Program-made: the position numbers and the translations under genes
Shown: positions 1 to 8,006 of the stretch, in pieces
Numbering within the stretch: position 1 is the stretch's first letter
How the letters are laid out: the number at the start of each line of letters is the position of its first letter
The notes under the pieces: model-generated
What the model was told of the DNA's origin: nothing
Databases searched by the model: none
The model's input: the letters and a program-made list of their open reading frames with translations, nothing else
From: Saprospiraceae bacterium UBA7328
GTDB taxonomy: Bacteria > Bacteroidota > Bacteroidia > Chitinophagales > Saprospiraceae
Direction of reading: 5' to 3'
NCBI GenBank assembly: GCA_002471345.1
Contig: DKPS01000117.1
Location: 1-17,525 of the forward strand
DNA length: 17,525 bases

Positions 1-16
1 TTATTTTTACGCAAGG

Positions 17-187
17 CTACAAAGTCAAATGATAATCTCTCATTATCAAATAGATACTTTTTTGATGTTTCGCGATTCTCAATGAATAAATGAGAGAAGA
101 TAAAGCCTGGGAAAGAGGTATAGCTTCAATCAATTTGGGCCAAACACCATTTAAATCAAGTTTAACGAGAGTAAAATTGAAAACCAT
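17..187 (-). other. Possible small or frameshifted ORF at left edge
   Basis: An ATG at 187 (minus strand) opens a 56-codon frame ending with TAG at 17-19. Its first 25 codons read like ordinary protein (MVFNFTLVKLDLNGVW...). From about position 125 a different minus-strand frame, one base back, stays open to the window edge with a balanced, protein-like composition (for example FIENRETSKKYLFDNERLSF), yet it has no start codon of its own. The simplest reading is a single gene with an indel near 107-118, or a decayed gene whose 3' end lies outside the window. I do not recognise the family. It diverges from the proteorhodopsin gene. Confidence 0.2.
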
Positions 188-363
188 ATTTTATTCTACA
201 TAAATCTTATGTTCCATTTATTATAAGCCAACAAATCTAAAAAGCACCTTAAAATACTAGTCATGCTTTAACGAATTGTTTTTTTGTTTAACTTTTTTTT
301 AATTTTATTTGAACTTTAAAGAAAAAAATGAGTTTATTTATCATTTCATCAAAATAAAATATT
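188..363. other. Intergenic region upstream of proteorhodopsin
   Basis: This is a very AT-rich stretch with no convincing ORF on either strand. It contains the candidate proteorhodopsin promoter and an A-rich segment just before the start codon in place of a Shine-Dalgarno sequence. No hairpin or repeat stood out. Confidence 0.5.
283..311 (+). promoter_or_regulatory. Candidate promoter of proteorhodopsin
   Basis: TTTG at 283-286 is followed after 19 bp by TATTTG at 306-311, resembling the Bacteroidota -33 TTTG and -7 TAnnTTTG elements. The -7 match is imperfect because the two spacer bases are missing. It would give a leader of about 45-50 nt. The whole area is T-rich, so a chance match is possible. 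Confidence 0.3.
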
Positions 364-1092
364 ATGATAGCTTTAATAGCCAACTTGAACCCTGGAGACT
401 ATGTTGGTTTCACTTTTTTCATTGGTTCAATTGCCATGTTAGCCGCAACTGTATTTTTCTTCTTTGAAATGAATAATGTAGAAGGTAAATGGCGAACTTC
501 ATTACTTGTATCAGGTTTGATAACCTTTATCGCAGCCGTTCATTATTTTTATATGCGGGATTTCTGGGCAGAAAATGGGACTTCACCAACAGAATTAAGA
601 TACATCGATTGGATACTCACTGTTCCATTGATGTGTGTTGAATTCTATCTTATTCTCAAGGCTTTTGGTGCCAAAATAGGTCTACTTTGGAAAATGATAT
701 TTTACTCACTAGTCATGTTAGTTTTTGGATATCTTGGCGAAGCAGTATATAAATCGCAAAGTGTTTTTATGGCTGTTTTGTCCACAGTTGGATACGTCGG
801 TATTCTTTATGAAATTTGGTTAGGTTCGGCGAAGAAATTAGCCAACAATTCCAATGACCCTAGATTACAAAGCGCGTTCAAAGCTCTGGCTTGGTTCGTG
901 TTGGTAGGATGGGCCATTTACCCTATCGGTTACATGGCAGGTACCGAAGGAGGATGGTTATCGGGAACTGGGTTGAGTGCTTACATGGATATTATATATA
1001 ATATTGGTGACGCAATTAATAAAATTGGATTTGGCCTTGTAATATATACACTTGCCGTTTCTTCTTCCTCAAAACAAACAGCAACAGCTTAA
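364..1092 (+). CDS. Green-type proteorhodopsin, light-driven proton pump
   Basis: This is a seven-helix microbial rhodopsin (242 aa) in the cytoplasmic membrane that pumps protons out of the cell in light. The retinal Schiff-base lysine is K220 (motif DAINK) with counter-ion D216. Helix C carries D82, T86 and E93, which align by eye with D97, T101 and E108 of the gamma-proteobacterial protein: the DTE signature of a proton pump, not the NDQ of sodium pumps. H60 lies 22 residues before D82, matching the conserved His75. M90 sits at the spectral-tuning position (105), where Met is typical of green-absorbing Bacteroidota pumps. No cleavable signal peptide is evident. The start is ATG with an A-rich upstream and no Shine-Dalgarno sequence. 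The retinal-forming gene blh follows directly, separated by a strong hairpin. Family and pump type are secure; colour and ion are inferred from motifs. Confidence 0.97.
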   Translation: MIALIANLNPGDYVGFTFFIGSIAMLAATVFFFFEMNNVEGKWRTSLLVSGLITFIAAVHYFYMRDFWAENGTSPTELRYIDWILTVPLMCVEFYLILKAFGAKIGLLWKMIFYSLVMLVFGYLGEAVYKSQSVFMAVLSTVGYVGILYEIWLGSAKKLANNSNDPRLQSAFKALAWFVLVGWAIYPIGYMAGTEGGWLSGTGLSAYMDIIYNIGDAINKIGFGLVIYTLAVSSSSKQTATA

Positions 1093-1097
1093 GCATT

Positions 1098-1136
1098 AAA
1101 GAAGAGCTTGATAAATTTATCAAGCTCTTCTTTTTT
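1098..1136 (+). terminator. Intrinsic terminator between proteorhodopsin and blh
   Basis: The inverted repeat is perfect: GAAGAGCTTGATAAA at 1101-1115 is followed at once by its exact complement at 1116-1130, and the stem extends to 18 bp with AAA 1098-1100 and TTT 1131-1133. In RNA the central AT bases would form the loop. T6 at 1131-1136 completes a Rho-independent terminator. It begins six bases after the proteorhodopsin stop codon and its T tract ends 12 bases before the blh ATG, so it may limit blh expression relative to the pump or occlude its start. Confidence 0.88.
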
Positions 1137-1148
1137 GATAAATTGATT

Positions 1149-2066
1149 ATGGCTCGAATAATAGCATTATTGATATCTCTGATCTATATGATCAATTTCC
1201 AATGGATTGAGGACTATGGTAATGAAATGGCCATGTTAATCATTATTTTAGCTGGAATCCCTCATGGAGCTACCGATCATGTACTGACCAAATTAATAAA
1301 TCAAAAAAAAGAGGGCATTTTCCCTTCAAAAATCATTCTTAACTACTTAGGAATAAGTCTTGTATATTTAATTGTTTGGATTGTATCTCCCTTGAAGGGA
1401 TTTCTCATTTTTATTGCGATTTCTATATTTCACTTTGGGCAGGAGTACATTGAGTATTTGCAAATCAAATCATTTCGCTCAATTTTAACTTTTCAATGGG
1501 GTTGCTTTGTATTGCTCTTCCCTTTAATCTATCATTCAACCGAGACTGTCATTTATATAAACGAGTTAACGGGAGTTGTAGTGAAACCAATTCACTCTTC
1601 CTATTTATCAATCATCACAATTGTTTGGCCTCTTATCGTTACATTATCAATTGGTTTAATGTTTTATGCTAAAAAAATTGCTTGGCCAGAGGCCAAGAGG
1701 TGGATTATTGATTTGTGGACATTAACATATATATTCCTGACACTTCCACTTATACCAGCATTTGCCATATTTTTTGTTTTTTGGCACTCTGCAGATACCT
1801 ACCAACAATTATTTCATTTTTATCGCTTCAACAAACCCAATTGGACAAAAATTGATTTCATTAAATCTTTCATTCCCCTATCGCTAATCAGTTTTGTAGG
1901 GTTAATCCTGATTGCAGGACTCATTAATATTTCCTCCAGTAATTTAGGCTATTCATGGGTTTTCGTATTCATATCATTGATATCATTGCCTCATATTTTC
2001 TTGTTTGATAATTTTTATCAAAATCAATTCAAGATGGTCAATGAAAAAGAGAAGAATTTCATTTAA
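1149..2066 (+). CDS. blh: Beta-carotene 15,15'-dioxygenase, Brp/Blh family
   Basis: This is an integral-membrane, iron-dependent dioxygenase of the Brp/Blh family that splits beta-carotene into two retinal molecules, the chromophore of the proteorhodopsin encoded upstream. The 305-aa protein is very hydrophobic with about eight membrane segments. The conserved histidine motifs of the family are present: IPHGATDH (H39, H44), FHFGQEY (H95), FWHSADTY (H213) and a C-terminal LPH (H282). An in-frame TTG lies two codons upstream at 1143; I chose the ATG because the TTG abuts the terminator T tract. The proteorhodopsin-blh pair is common in marine Bacteroidota and often moves as a unit. No carotenoid synthesis genes are present in the window, so beta-carotene must come from genes elsewhere. 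Confidence 0.93.
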   Translation: MARIIALLISLIYMINFQWIEDYGNEMAMLIIILAGIPHGATDHVLTKLINQKKEGIFPSKIILNYLGISLVYLIVWIVSPLKGFLIFIAISIFHFGQEYIEYLQIKSFRSILTFQWGCFVLLFPLIYHSTETVIYINELTGVVVKPIHSSYLSIITIVWPLIVTLSIGLMFYAKKIAWPEAKRWIIDLWTLTYIFLTLPLIPAFAIFFVFWHSADTYQQLFHFYRFNKPNWTKIDFIKSFIPLSLISFVGLILIAGLINISSSNLGYSWVFVFISLISLPHIFLFDNFYQNQFKMVNEKEKNFI

Positions 2067-2255
2067 TGAGGTTGTCTAAAAGCTCTTATGCTTAAATAGA
2101 ATCACTATCGTGAATTTGCAAAAAGAACGGTTTCCAAATTAAACAATGAAGAAAATAACATATGGTCCATTCTGATTAGTCTAAAACATTCTTCAAATTC
2201 CTTCTTAAATTCAAATATTCAATGGCCAATATTCAGTCCTTAAGTATAGGTTTGA

Positions 2256-3119
2256 TCAATTCATTTCACTAATCCTTAACAATTCTTGACTAAATGTTTC
2301 TTGAAAAGAGCCATCTTTTTGCTTTATATGTAACCACTGATCAACATATGCCTTCCAAAAATGATCACGTGGTATCAAATATCCCATTTCGAAAAAATTA
2401 AAGGGCTGATCGGGATTAATTGCTTCTAGTTCTGGATGAATTATTTCTTGAATAAGCGTTTCTACGGCGTCAGTAACCATCACATCTGCCTTGCCATCTA
2501 CAATCTTTTGGAAGATTGTAAGATTATTTTCGTTATAAATTATTTTGGCATTTGGAAAATTGGCTAATGCAAATGACTCATTTGTACCTCCTGGATTTAT
2601 AATTACTCTTACTCCAGGTTGATTAATTGCATTAATACTATTGTACTTTTCTACATCTTCATCCCTTGCGATTGCCGCTTTCCCACTTGATAAATAAGGA
2701 ATGCTAAATAGGCCTTCTCTTTGACGCTCTAGTTTTATAGTCACGCCACTCATGCTGATATCATATAAGCCATTTGCTAAATCATCTAATAGTGTGGGCC
2801 ACGAAGTTTTCACAAATTTCGCCTCTACACCTAACGATGACGCTAAGTCTTTTCCTAGTTGAATATCAATTCCGCTATATTCAGTTTTATTATCTCCTAC
2901 ATGGTAGCTAAACGGTATAAAATCCCCAGTCGTGCCGATTCTAATATACCCTCTCTCTTCAATATCTCTCAGCACATCAATATAGATGCTATTTTCCTTC
3001 GATTTAACTGATTGATAAGTAGATACAACATGTGTTTTGCAACTTTGACCAAAACTCAATAACACAATCATGCAGATCAAAAGGCATGATGACCTAATCA
3101 AAGCTTTAACTGATTTCAC
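2256..3119 (-). CDS. pheC: Lipoprotein cyclohexadienyl dehydratase (PheC type)
   Basis: This 287-aa protein has the fold of a family-3 periplasmic solute-binding protein. It closely resembles cyclohexadienyl dehydratase, which converts prephenate to phenylpyruvate and arogenate to phenylalanine outside the cytoplasm. Recognisable blocks shared with the Pseudomonas PheC are TTGDFIPFSY (63-72), TSWPTL (105-110), SGVTIKLERQR with FSIPYL (124-143), QPGVRVIINPGGTNE (167-181), TIFQKIVDGKAD with MVTDAVE (201-220), HPELEAI (228-234) and YVDQWLHI (258-265). The N-terminus is a lipoprotein signal with lipobox Cys27 (SFGQSC), so the enzyme is probably membrane-anchored, whereas PheC is usually soluble and periplasmic. 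The plain amino-acid binding proteins of this fold lack the NPGGTNE / KADxMxTDAxE pattern. Activity and substrate preference are inferred from similarity; a binding-only role remains possible. It is divergent from the broken FAD oxidoreductase. Confidence 0.8.
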   Translation of the reverse strand: MKSVKALIRSSCLLICMIVLLSFGQSCKTHVVSTYQSVKSKENSIYIDVLRDIEERGYIRIGTTGDFIPFSYHVGDNKTEYSGIDIQLGKDLASSLGVEAKFVKTSWPTLLDDLANGLYDISMSGVTIKLERQREGLFSIPYLSSGKAAIARDEDVEKYNSINAINQPGVRVIINPGGTNESFALANFPNAKIIYNENNLTIFQKIVDGKADVMVTDAVETLIQEIIHPELEAINPDQPFNFFEMGYLIPRDHFWKAYVDQWLHIKQKDGSFQETFSQELLRISEMN

Positions 3120-3210
3120 ACTTTCCAGTTTATCTAATCTCTATTGAAAACTTTAAAGTAATTTAATGTCTTGAACTTATTGCTTCCTTTACATCAATCA
3201 ATTAGTGAAT

Positions 3211-4470
3211 ATGAATCGAAGAATAGTCATATGTGGAGCTGGTATTGCAGGAATTTCGACAGCTTACTATCTGTCTCAACTTTCAGATAAAAGTGAAGTG
3301 ACTCTAATTGATCAGAATCAACCTTTGTCCTTTACATCTAGTAAATCCGGAGAAAATTTTAGAGATTATTGGCCTCATGCTTGTATGGAGTCCTTGGCAA
3401 GTCACAGCATTGATCTGATGAAACAGATGTATGATTAATATGGAAAAGAAACCTTTAGAATGGAATTTTCTGGTTATCATTTCATCAGTCATAATGCCAA
3501 TTTACCTATTTTTAAAGATGAAAATTCACAAGAATTCCTGAATCAAAATGAAGTAATTCTAGATAGAAAGAACATTCACAAAAAATACTCATATCTAGAC
3601 AAAAAAATAGAAAAATCTGTATTTATAAAAAATGCTGGAAATGTGGATTCTATTACAATGGCCAATATGATGCTGAAAGTAGCTAAGAAAAAAGGAGCAA
3701 CTTTTAAGCAGGCCAAAATTCAAAACTTAATTACTACCTCTCATAGTTTTGAAATTTTATTAGAAGATAGATCCACGATAGATTGTGATCAAATTGTGCT
3801 TGCTGCAGGACCATTTTTAGATCAAATGGTCGAATTAATTGACCTAAAACTCCCCATATGGAATACGCTACAACGTAAATTTATCACCCCCGATCCTCTT
3901 CATGTTATACCTAAAAAAATGCCATTTACCATATATTCAGATCCACAAAAATTAGAATGGGAGAATGATGAAAGAGCTTATTTGAAATCCAACGATAAAC
4001 TTAAATGGATGACCGATATTATGCCTGGAGCAATTCATATCAAACCGGAAAGTGGAAATAGAATTAAAATGGGTTGGGCCTATTCTACAAAACATGAAAA
4101 CCCAAGATGGCAAATACAAAATGATGATTATTTCCCAGAGATAGTAATGAGAGGAGCAAGCAAATTCATTCCTGGTCTTAAAAAGTACATTGATCAAATA
4201 CCCTCGCCTATTATACAATATGGAGGGTTCTATATAAGAACCAAAGAAAACTGGCCATTGATTGGCCCATTAAAAATCGAAAATGCGTTTGTAGTAGGAG
4301 CACTTGCAGGTTTTGGAAGTATGATGACTTGTGCAGCAGGACAGTTATGTGCACAACATATGACAGATCAAGAACTCCCTTGGTATGCTCCTTTTTTTCA
4401 CCCAAATAGATATGATGATCCCAAAATGAAAAAGTATCTGTCAAATGTTAACATTGATGGTCAGTTGTGA
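3211..4470 (+). pseudogene. DAO-family FAD oxidoreductase with in-frame TAA
   Basis: The conceptual product is a 419-codon flavoprotein of the D-amino-acid oxidase / glycine oxidase / sarcosine oxidase family. The FAD-binding GAGIAG motif lies at codons 9-14. A TAA stop at 3436-3438 (codon 76) interrupts the frame, which then continues uninterrupted to 4470. Downstream are VLAAGPFLDQM (about codons 196-206), a typical dinucleotide-fold strand, and GALAGFGSMMTCAAG (about 363-377), the C-terminal FAD-contacting segment. Both halves share one frame, so this is one substitution, easily CAA to TAA, and no indel. GTG at 3205 is an alternative start. An in-frame ATG at 3460 could allow reinitiation, but that product would lack the FAD-binding motif. 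Substrate is unknown; the PheC neighbour hints at amino-acid metabolism. A recent pseudogene is the simplest reading; sequencing error or readthrough are alternatives. Confidence 0.8.
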
Positions 4471-4480
4471 CCTTAAAGTG

Positions 4481-4948
4481 TTATTCCAAAATTCTAATCT
4501 CTCCAGGCCCGGTAGAAGCTACTCGCTCTTTTAATAAATGATTATAAACCTTGCCGTTTTTGAAATCTAAAATTTGACTAACCCCAATTCCAGTTTCTTC
4601 TTCCCATGATATAAATACTTCACCATTTGGTAAATAGTCCATAACATATTTCTCTACCCCAATAGCTCCAGTTTCACCGCCTTCCATTGCCTCCCAATGC
4701 AAGTCAGTTTCAGAGTCAACAGTAACATGATAAATGCTCTCCCCATATTTGTATTCTATAGTTTTTCCAATAATGTCGATTGGAATCTTGTCTAATTCCT
4801 GATGACCATCTTCGTCATTATCATGGTCATGGTCATGATCCTCAACATGCTTGTGATCATGATTATGTGCCTTATCATGTTTATGTTCAGAATTAAATTC
4901 ACAACTCATTATGAGAATGGTGGTGATTAATATTATGAATAATTTCAT
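4481..4948 (-). CDS. His/Asp-rich lipoprotein with MoaF-like domain
   Basis: This 155-aa lipoprotein has a short signal ending at lipobox Cys16 (LIMSC). A low-complexity stretch at residues 21-49 holds ten histidines interleaved with Asp and Glu, a plausible binding site for zinc, copper or nickel. The corresponding DNA is a short tandem of TCATGG-like units around 4821-4838. The C-terminal part, about 58-140, looks like the small MoaF-like beta-barrel: GKTIEYKYGESIYHVTV, then LHWEAMEG, then a YxMDYLPNGEVFISWEEE block and ILDFKNGKV. The gene begins eight bases after the stop of the cytochrome lipoprotein and has an AGGA four bases before its ATG, so the two are probably co-transcribed. The domain call is from pattern recognition. 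A lipocalin-like ligand-binding role and a metal-handling role are both possible. Confidence 0.65.
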   Translation of the reverse strand: MKLFIILITTILIMSCEFNSEHKHDKAHNHDHKHVEDHDHDHDNDEDGHQELDKIPIDIIGKTIEYKYGESIYHVTVDSETDLHWEAMEGGETGAIGVEKYVMDYLPNGEVFISWEEETGIGVSQILDFKNGKVYNHLLKERVASTGPGEIRILE

Positions 4949-4956
4949 TTTTCCTA

Positions 4957-7884
4957 TTATATCGATTGTTGTAAAAATGCTAGTAGATCAGCCATATCCT
5001 GATGACTCAAACTGGCCTCTAATCCTTCCATCATCAAAGATGTCCCCAAAGAAGTATAACTTTTAATATCACTCTTTTTTATAGTTGTTTCTATTCCTCC
5101 ACTATTTTTAAGAGTAACTAAAAGATCAGTTTCCTTTTCTACCATTCCAAAAACTAACTTGCCATCATTGGTTTCTATTTTATGGTTGATATACTTGGTA
5201 TCCACACCAGCATTTGGATCCAATATGTCATGTAGTAGAGATTCTTTACTTTTTCTTTGATTTTCTGTAAGTACAGGTCCTACATCATTTCCTCTATTTT
5301 CATATATGTGACATTGACCACATAATTGATCAAATACAAGTCCTCCATCTGAAATAGAACCATTTAAATCCAAAGCAATTTTCATACTATCCATTGCCTC
5401 CTTTCTATTGAGCACCCCTGAGTCAGAGAATAGTTTTCCTGCTCTATCTTTTGTATCCTGATTATCTGTCCACCAAAGTAATGTCCTTCTTCTTTCTAGA
5501 TCAAAATTCATTTCCCCAATATTTATAACACCTTCCTCTAACCCACTTAACAATGCATCATGATGGACCTCTTTATAAAGGAGAATGTCACTTGCTGTTT
5601 TTCTTGATTGAGGACCAAGCTCTTTCCATTTATTCACCAACTCTGTTCCAATGTTAGGATCATTGGCTTCCCATAGTTGTGTCAATGAAGCACTTTGTAA
5701 ATCAAGGGGGGTCACATTAGATAATAGACTATAGAGTAGATCTGATTTTTTATCAAATGGTAATAAGTCAACAATTTTCAAGTGCTCTAACCTAGTCTCC
5801 GCATCATTGGTATTTTCATTTACTATATCGATGGATTTACCACTTTGGCTGACAAATTTTTGGGAAGGTAGATATCCGATTCTCATTCTAAGCTTAGAAA
5901 GTTCCGCTAAAAAAGAATGGCTCTCAGTTTTTTCTAAGGATTTGATACTTGATAAAAGATGATTTGATTTAGATATCCCTTCAGACTGATCAGCAATTAC
6001 AGAAACTATTTTTTCTTTAATCTCATCGGTCAACCCACTCTTTGCAATTGATTGAATAATTTCCTCAATTCCAATCGTGGATTGTGTACTTATTGATGTG
6101 AATGACTGTATAAGATCATTTTTGCTTACAAATTCGTCCAATGAGGCAATGGAGAAAAGCGCCTTATGAGAAAAAGGTCTACACAATAATGACATTGCTG
6201 CTATATTCCATTTGTCCATTTCAAGTGAAACAATCTCTTTAAGTTTTGCTAAAATGACCGTCTCTAATTTTAAAAGGTCCTGGTCAGATAAAGTGCTCAG
6301 GGAAAGTGCAGCTTGCATTCTTACCCTCTGATCTTTATCAACAAGCATTTCTATGATCTGCGACTGTAGCACTTCACTACCACTGATATAGAATTCTGAT
6401 ATTTTTAGAGCATTTTCTCTATTCCCTACTACTTCATCATTAAGACTTTTAAGTATTCCTGCTATTTCAATTTCATTCATGTGATGAAGTATCCACATTA
6501 CATGGAGTCTTGTCAATGGGTTTTTTGAAGATGAAGATGCATTGAGTAAATCAACTATCTCAGATGAATTTGGTGTTTCTAAAATCAATCTTTGAGCTGT
6601 ATTTCTTACCCATTGATTTTTATTTCCAAGTGACTCTATTAAATCTCTAGTCTCGGTGAACTTGTATTCAACAGATTGCGAATTTTCTTTTGATACCTTA
6701 TATAATCTACCCTTATCCTTTCCGGCTTCGAGGTCCAAGGTTTTTTCTATTTCATCGGGAATCCATTCAGGGTGTTCTATTACTTCACGATACATATCCA
6801 CTACATACATTGATCCATCTGGACCCACAGTTAAGTTCACTGGGCGAAAAGATCGGTCTGTAGAAGCTAAAAAATCTCTTTTCACACCGACTCGTGAGGC
6901 AGAGAAGGCGGCACCTTTTGGCGAAAGTTGATCAACATGTATCAAATTCAAAACTACATCAGCAACCCAAATAGATTGATTTAACTCTTCAGTCATATTC
7001 CCTCCTCCGTAATACGTGATTCCACATGCTCCGGAAAAATAACCTGACTGTTCTGGATGATTTACTCGGGATTCTTGTTCTCCTATAGGATAGATTCTTG
7101 CCAACCCATTTTCTTCATGATCCGACACATTTTGTAATGTATGATCAATAAGCAGACTATAGTCTGCTATATACTTATTAGAAAAAACAGATTGTGAGAT
7201 GTGCTCAAGATTATGAGTTTCAAAAATTCGACCATAGTCGTCTATAGCCAACTCATACCCTCCAGAAGAATATCCAATTCTTTCAATTATTCTTTTTTCT
7301 AAATCTATCCTCATATCATCACCTCTCAGATCAATAACCGAAGAAGAATCACCCCACCAATAAGGATTACCTGAGTTACCACCATTAGCCGCATAAATCC
7401 AATTATCTAAACCATATGTGAGCCCATTATAATTATGCTGGAGGTTTCCAGTACTAAATCCACCCATCAAAGTATCTCTGTGATCGGCAAACCCATCACC
7501 ATCTGTATCTTTTACAAATAAGAGGTAAGGCGGACCTGCAACTAACATCCCTTTATTATATGGCAAAATAGATGAAGCAAGTTGTAAAGACTCCGCATAA
7601 ACAATCATGTCATCATATTCTCCATCCCCGTCTTTATCTTTCAAATTCACTATCCTGCTGTGTTTATCTTCGAAAGGGTATCCTGGCATTTCTAAAACAT
7701 AAGCATCGCCATTTTCGTCAAACTCCAAGTCAACAGGATCAGAAATAAGAGGTTCTGAAGCTACAATTTCTAAAACATACCCCTCCAAGCTTTTAAAGCC
7801 TTCAATTTCAGAAGAACTGGACTTTTTGCAGCTAATTATAGAGAAGCCAACTACAATTGAAATAACTAGATAAAACACTTTCAT
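4957..7884 (-). CDS. Propeller-HEAT-cytochrome c lipoprotein dehydrogenase
   Basis: This is a large exported protein (975 aa from the ATG) of the 'membrane-bound dehydrogenase' type first described in Planctomycetes and Verrucomicrobia and found in marine Bacteroidota. The order is: lipoprotein signal with Cys19 (SIISC); a soluble-glucose-dehydrogenase-like beta-propeller, about 30-398, containing acidic DKDGDGEYDD and DTDGDGFADH calcium-type loops and the characteristic block from DRSFRPVNLTVGPDGS to VDMYREVIEHPEW; a helical HEAT-like region, about 405-770; and a C-terminal mono-haem cytochrome c domain with CGQCH at 855-859 and an SLMM methionine motif near 949-952. It probably oxidises a sugar or alcohol at the cell surface and passes electrons to its haem; the substrate is unknown. 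A TTG two codons upstream was rejected as start. The MoaF-like lipoprotein follows after eight bases. Confidence 0.85.
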   Translation of the reverse strand: MKVFYLVISIVVGFSIISCKKSSSSEIEGFKSLEGYVLEIVASEPLISDPVDLEFDENGDAYVLEMPGYPFEDKHSRIVNLKDKDGDGEYDDMIVYAESLQLASSILPYNKGMLVAGPPYLLFVKDTDGDGFADHRDTLMGGFSTGNLQHNYNGLTYGLDNWIYAANGGNSGNPYWWGDSSSVIDLRGDDMRIDLEKRIIERIGYSSGGYELAIDDYGRIFETHNLEHISQSVFSNKYIADYSLLIDHTLQNVSDHEENGLARIYPIGEQESRVNHPEQSGYFSGACGITYYGGGNMTEELNQSIWVADVVLNLIHVDQLSPKGAAFSASRVGVKRDFLASTDRSFRPVNLTVGPDGSMYVVDMYREVIEHPEWIPDEIEKTLDLEAGKDKGRLYKVSKENSQSVEYKFTETRDLIESLGNKNQWVRNTAQRLILETPNSSEIVDLLNASSSSKNPLTRLHVMWILHHMNEIEIAGILKSLNDEVVGNRENALKISEFYISGSEVLQSQIIEMLVDKDQRVRMQAALSLSTLSDQDLLKLETVILAKLKEIVSLEMDKWNIAAMSLLCRPFSHKALFSIASLDEFVSKNDLIQSFTSISTQSTIGIEEIIQSIAKSGLTDEIKEKIVSVIADQSEGISKSNHLLSSIKSLEKTESHSFLAELSKLRMRIGYLPSQKFVSQSGKSIDIVNENTNDAETRLEHLKIVDLLPFDKKSDLLYSLLSNVTPLDLQSASLTQLWEANDPNIGTELVNKWKELGPQSRKTASDILLYKEVHHDALLSGLEEGVINIGEMNFDLERRRTLLWWTDNQDTKDRAGKLFSDSGVLNRKEAMDSMKIALDLNGSISDGGLVFDQLCGQCHIYENRGNDVGPVLTENQRKSKESLLHDILDPNAGVDTKYINHKIETNDGKLVFGMVEKETDLLVTLKNSGGIETTIKKSDIKSYTSLGTSLMMEGLEASLSHQDMADLLAFLQQSI

Positions 7885-7891
7885 AGACAAT

Positions 7892-7899
7892 CAAATATA
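7892..7899 (-). promoter_or_regulatory. Candidate -7 element before the cytochrome lipoprotein
   Basis: TATATTTG on the minus strand is an exact match to TAnnTTTG and sits eight bases upstream of the ATG at 7884. No clear -33 TTG was found at the right distance. If used, the transcript would be almost leaderless. AT-rich chance matches are common. Confidence 0.28.
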
Positions 7900-8006
7900 A
7901 TATAAGGTTCGAAAGATAATGAGATTGAAGTAAATGCAAGTAGATATCACTCGTGACTAGACAATCTATTTTTAGTACTGTTTCTTAATTGCATATTCAA
8001 GGCAGT

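Noticed and set aside
2067..2255. GGTTGTCTAAAAG just after blh, resembling a terminal repeat of some Bacteroidota insertion sequences, followed by a 21-codon minus-strand ORF.
   Set aside because: No partner inverted repeat, target duplication or recognisable transposase fragment was seen; the likeness is to memory only.
3436..3438. Recoding of the in-frame stop as an unusual amino acid.
   Set aside because: The codon is TAA, not TGA or TAG, and no downstream recoding hairpin was seen.
4821..4838. Short tandem TCATGG units, considered as a regulatory or CRISPR-like repeat.
   Set aside because: They are the codons of the His-Asp repeat in the MoaF-like lipoprotein and are too short for any array.
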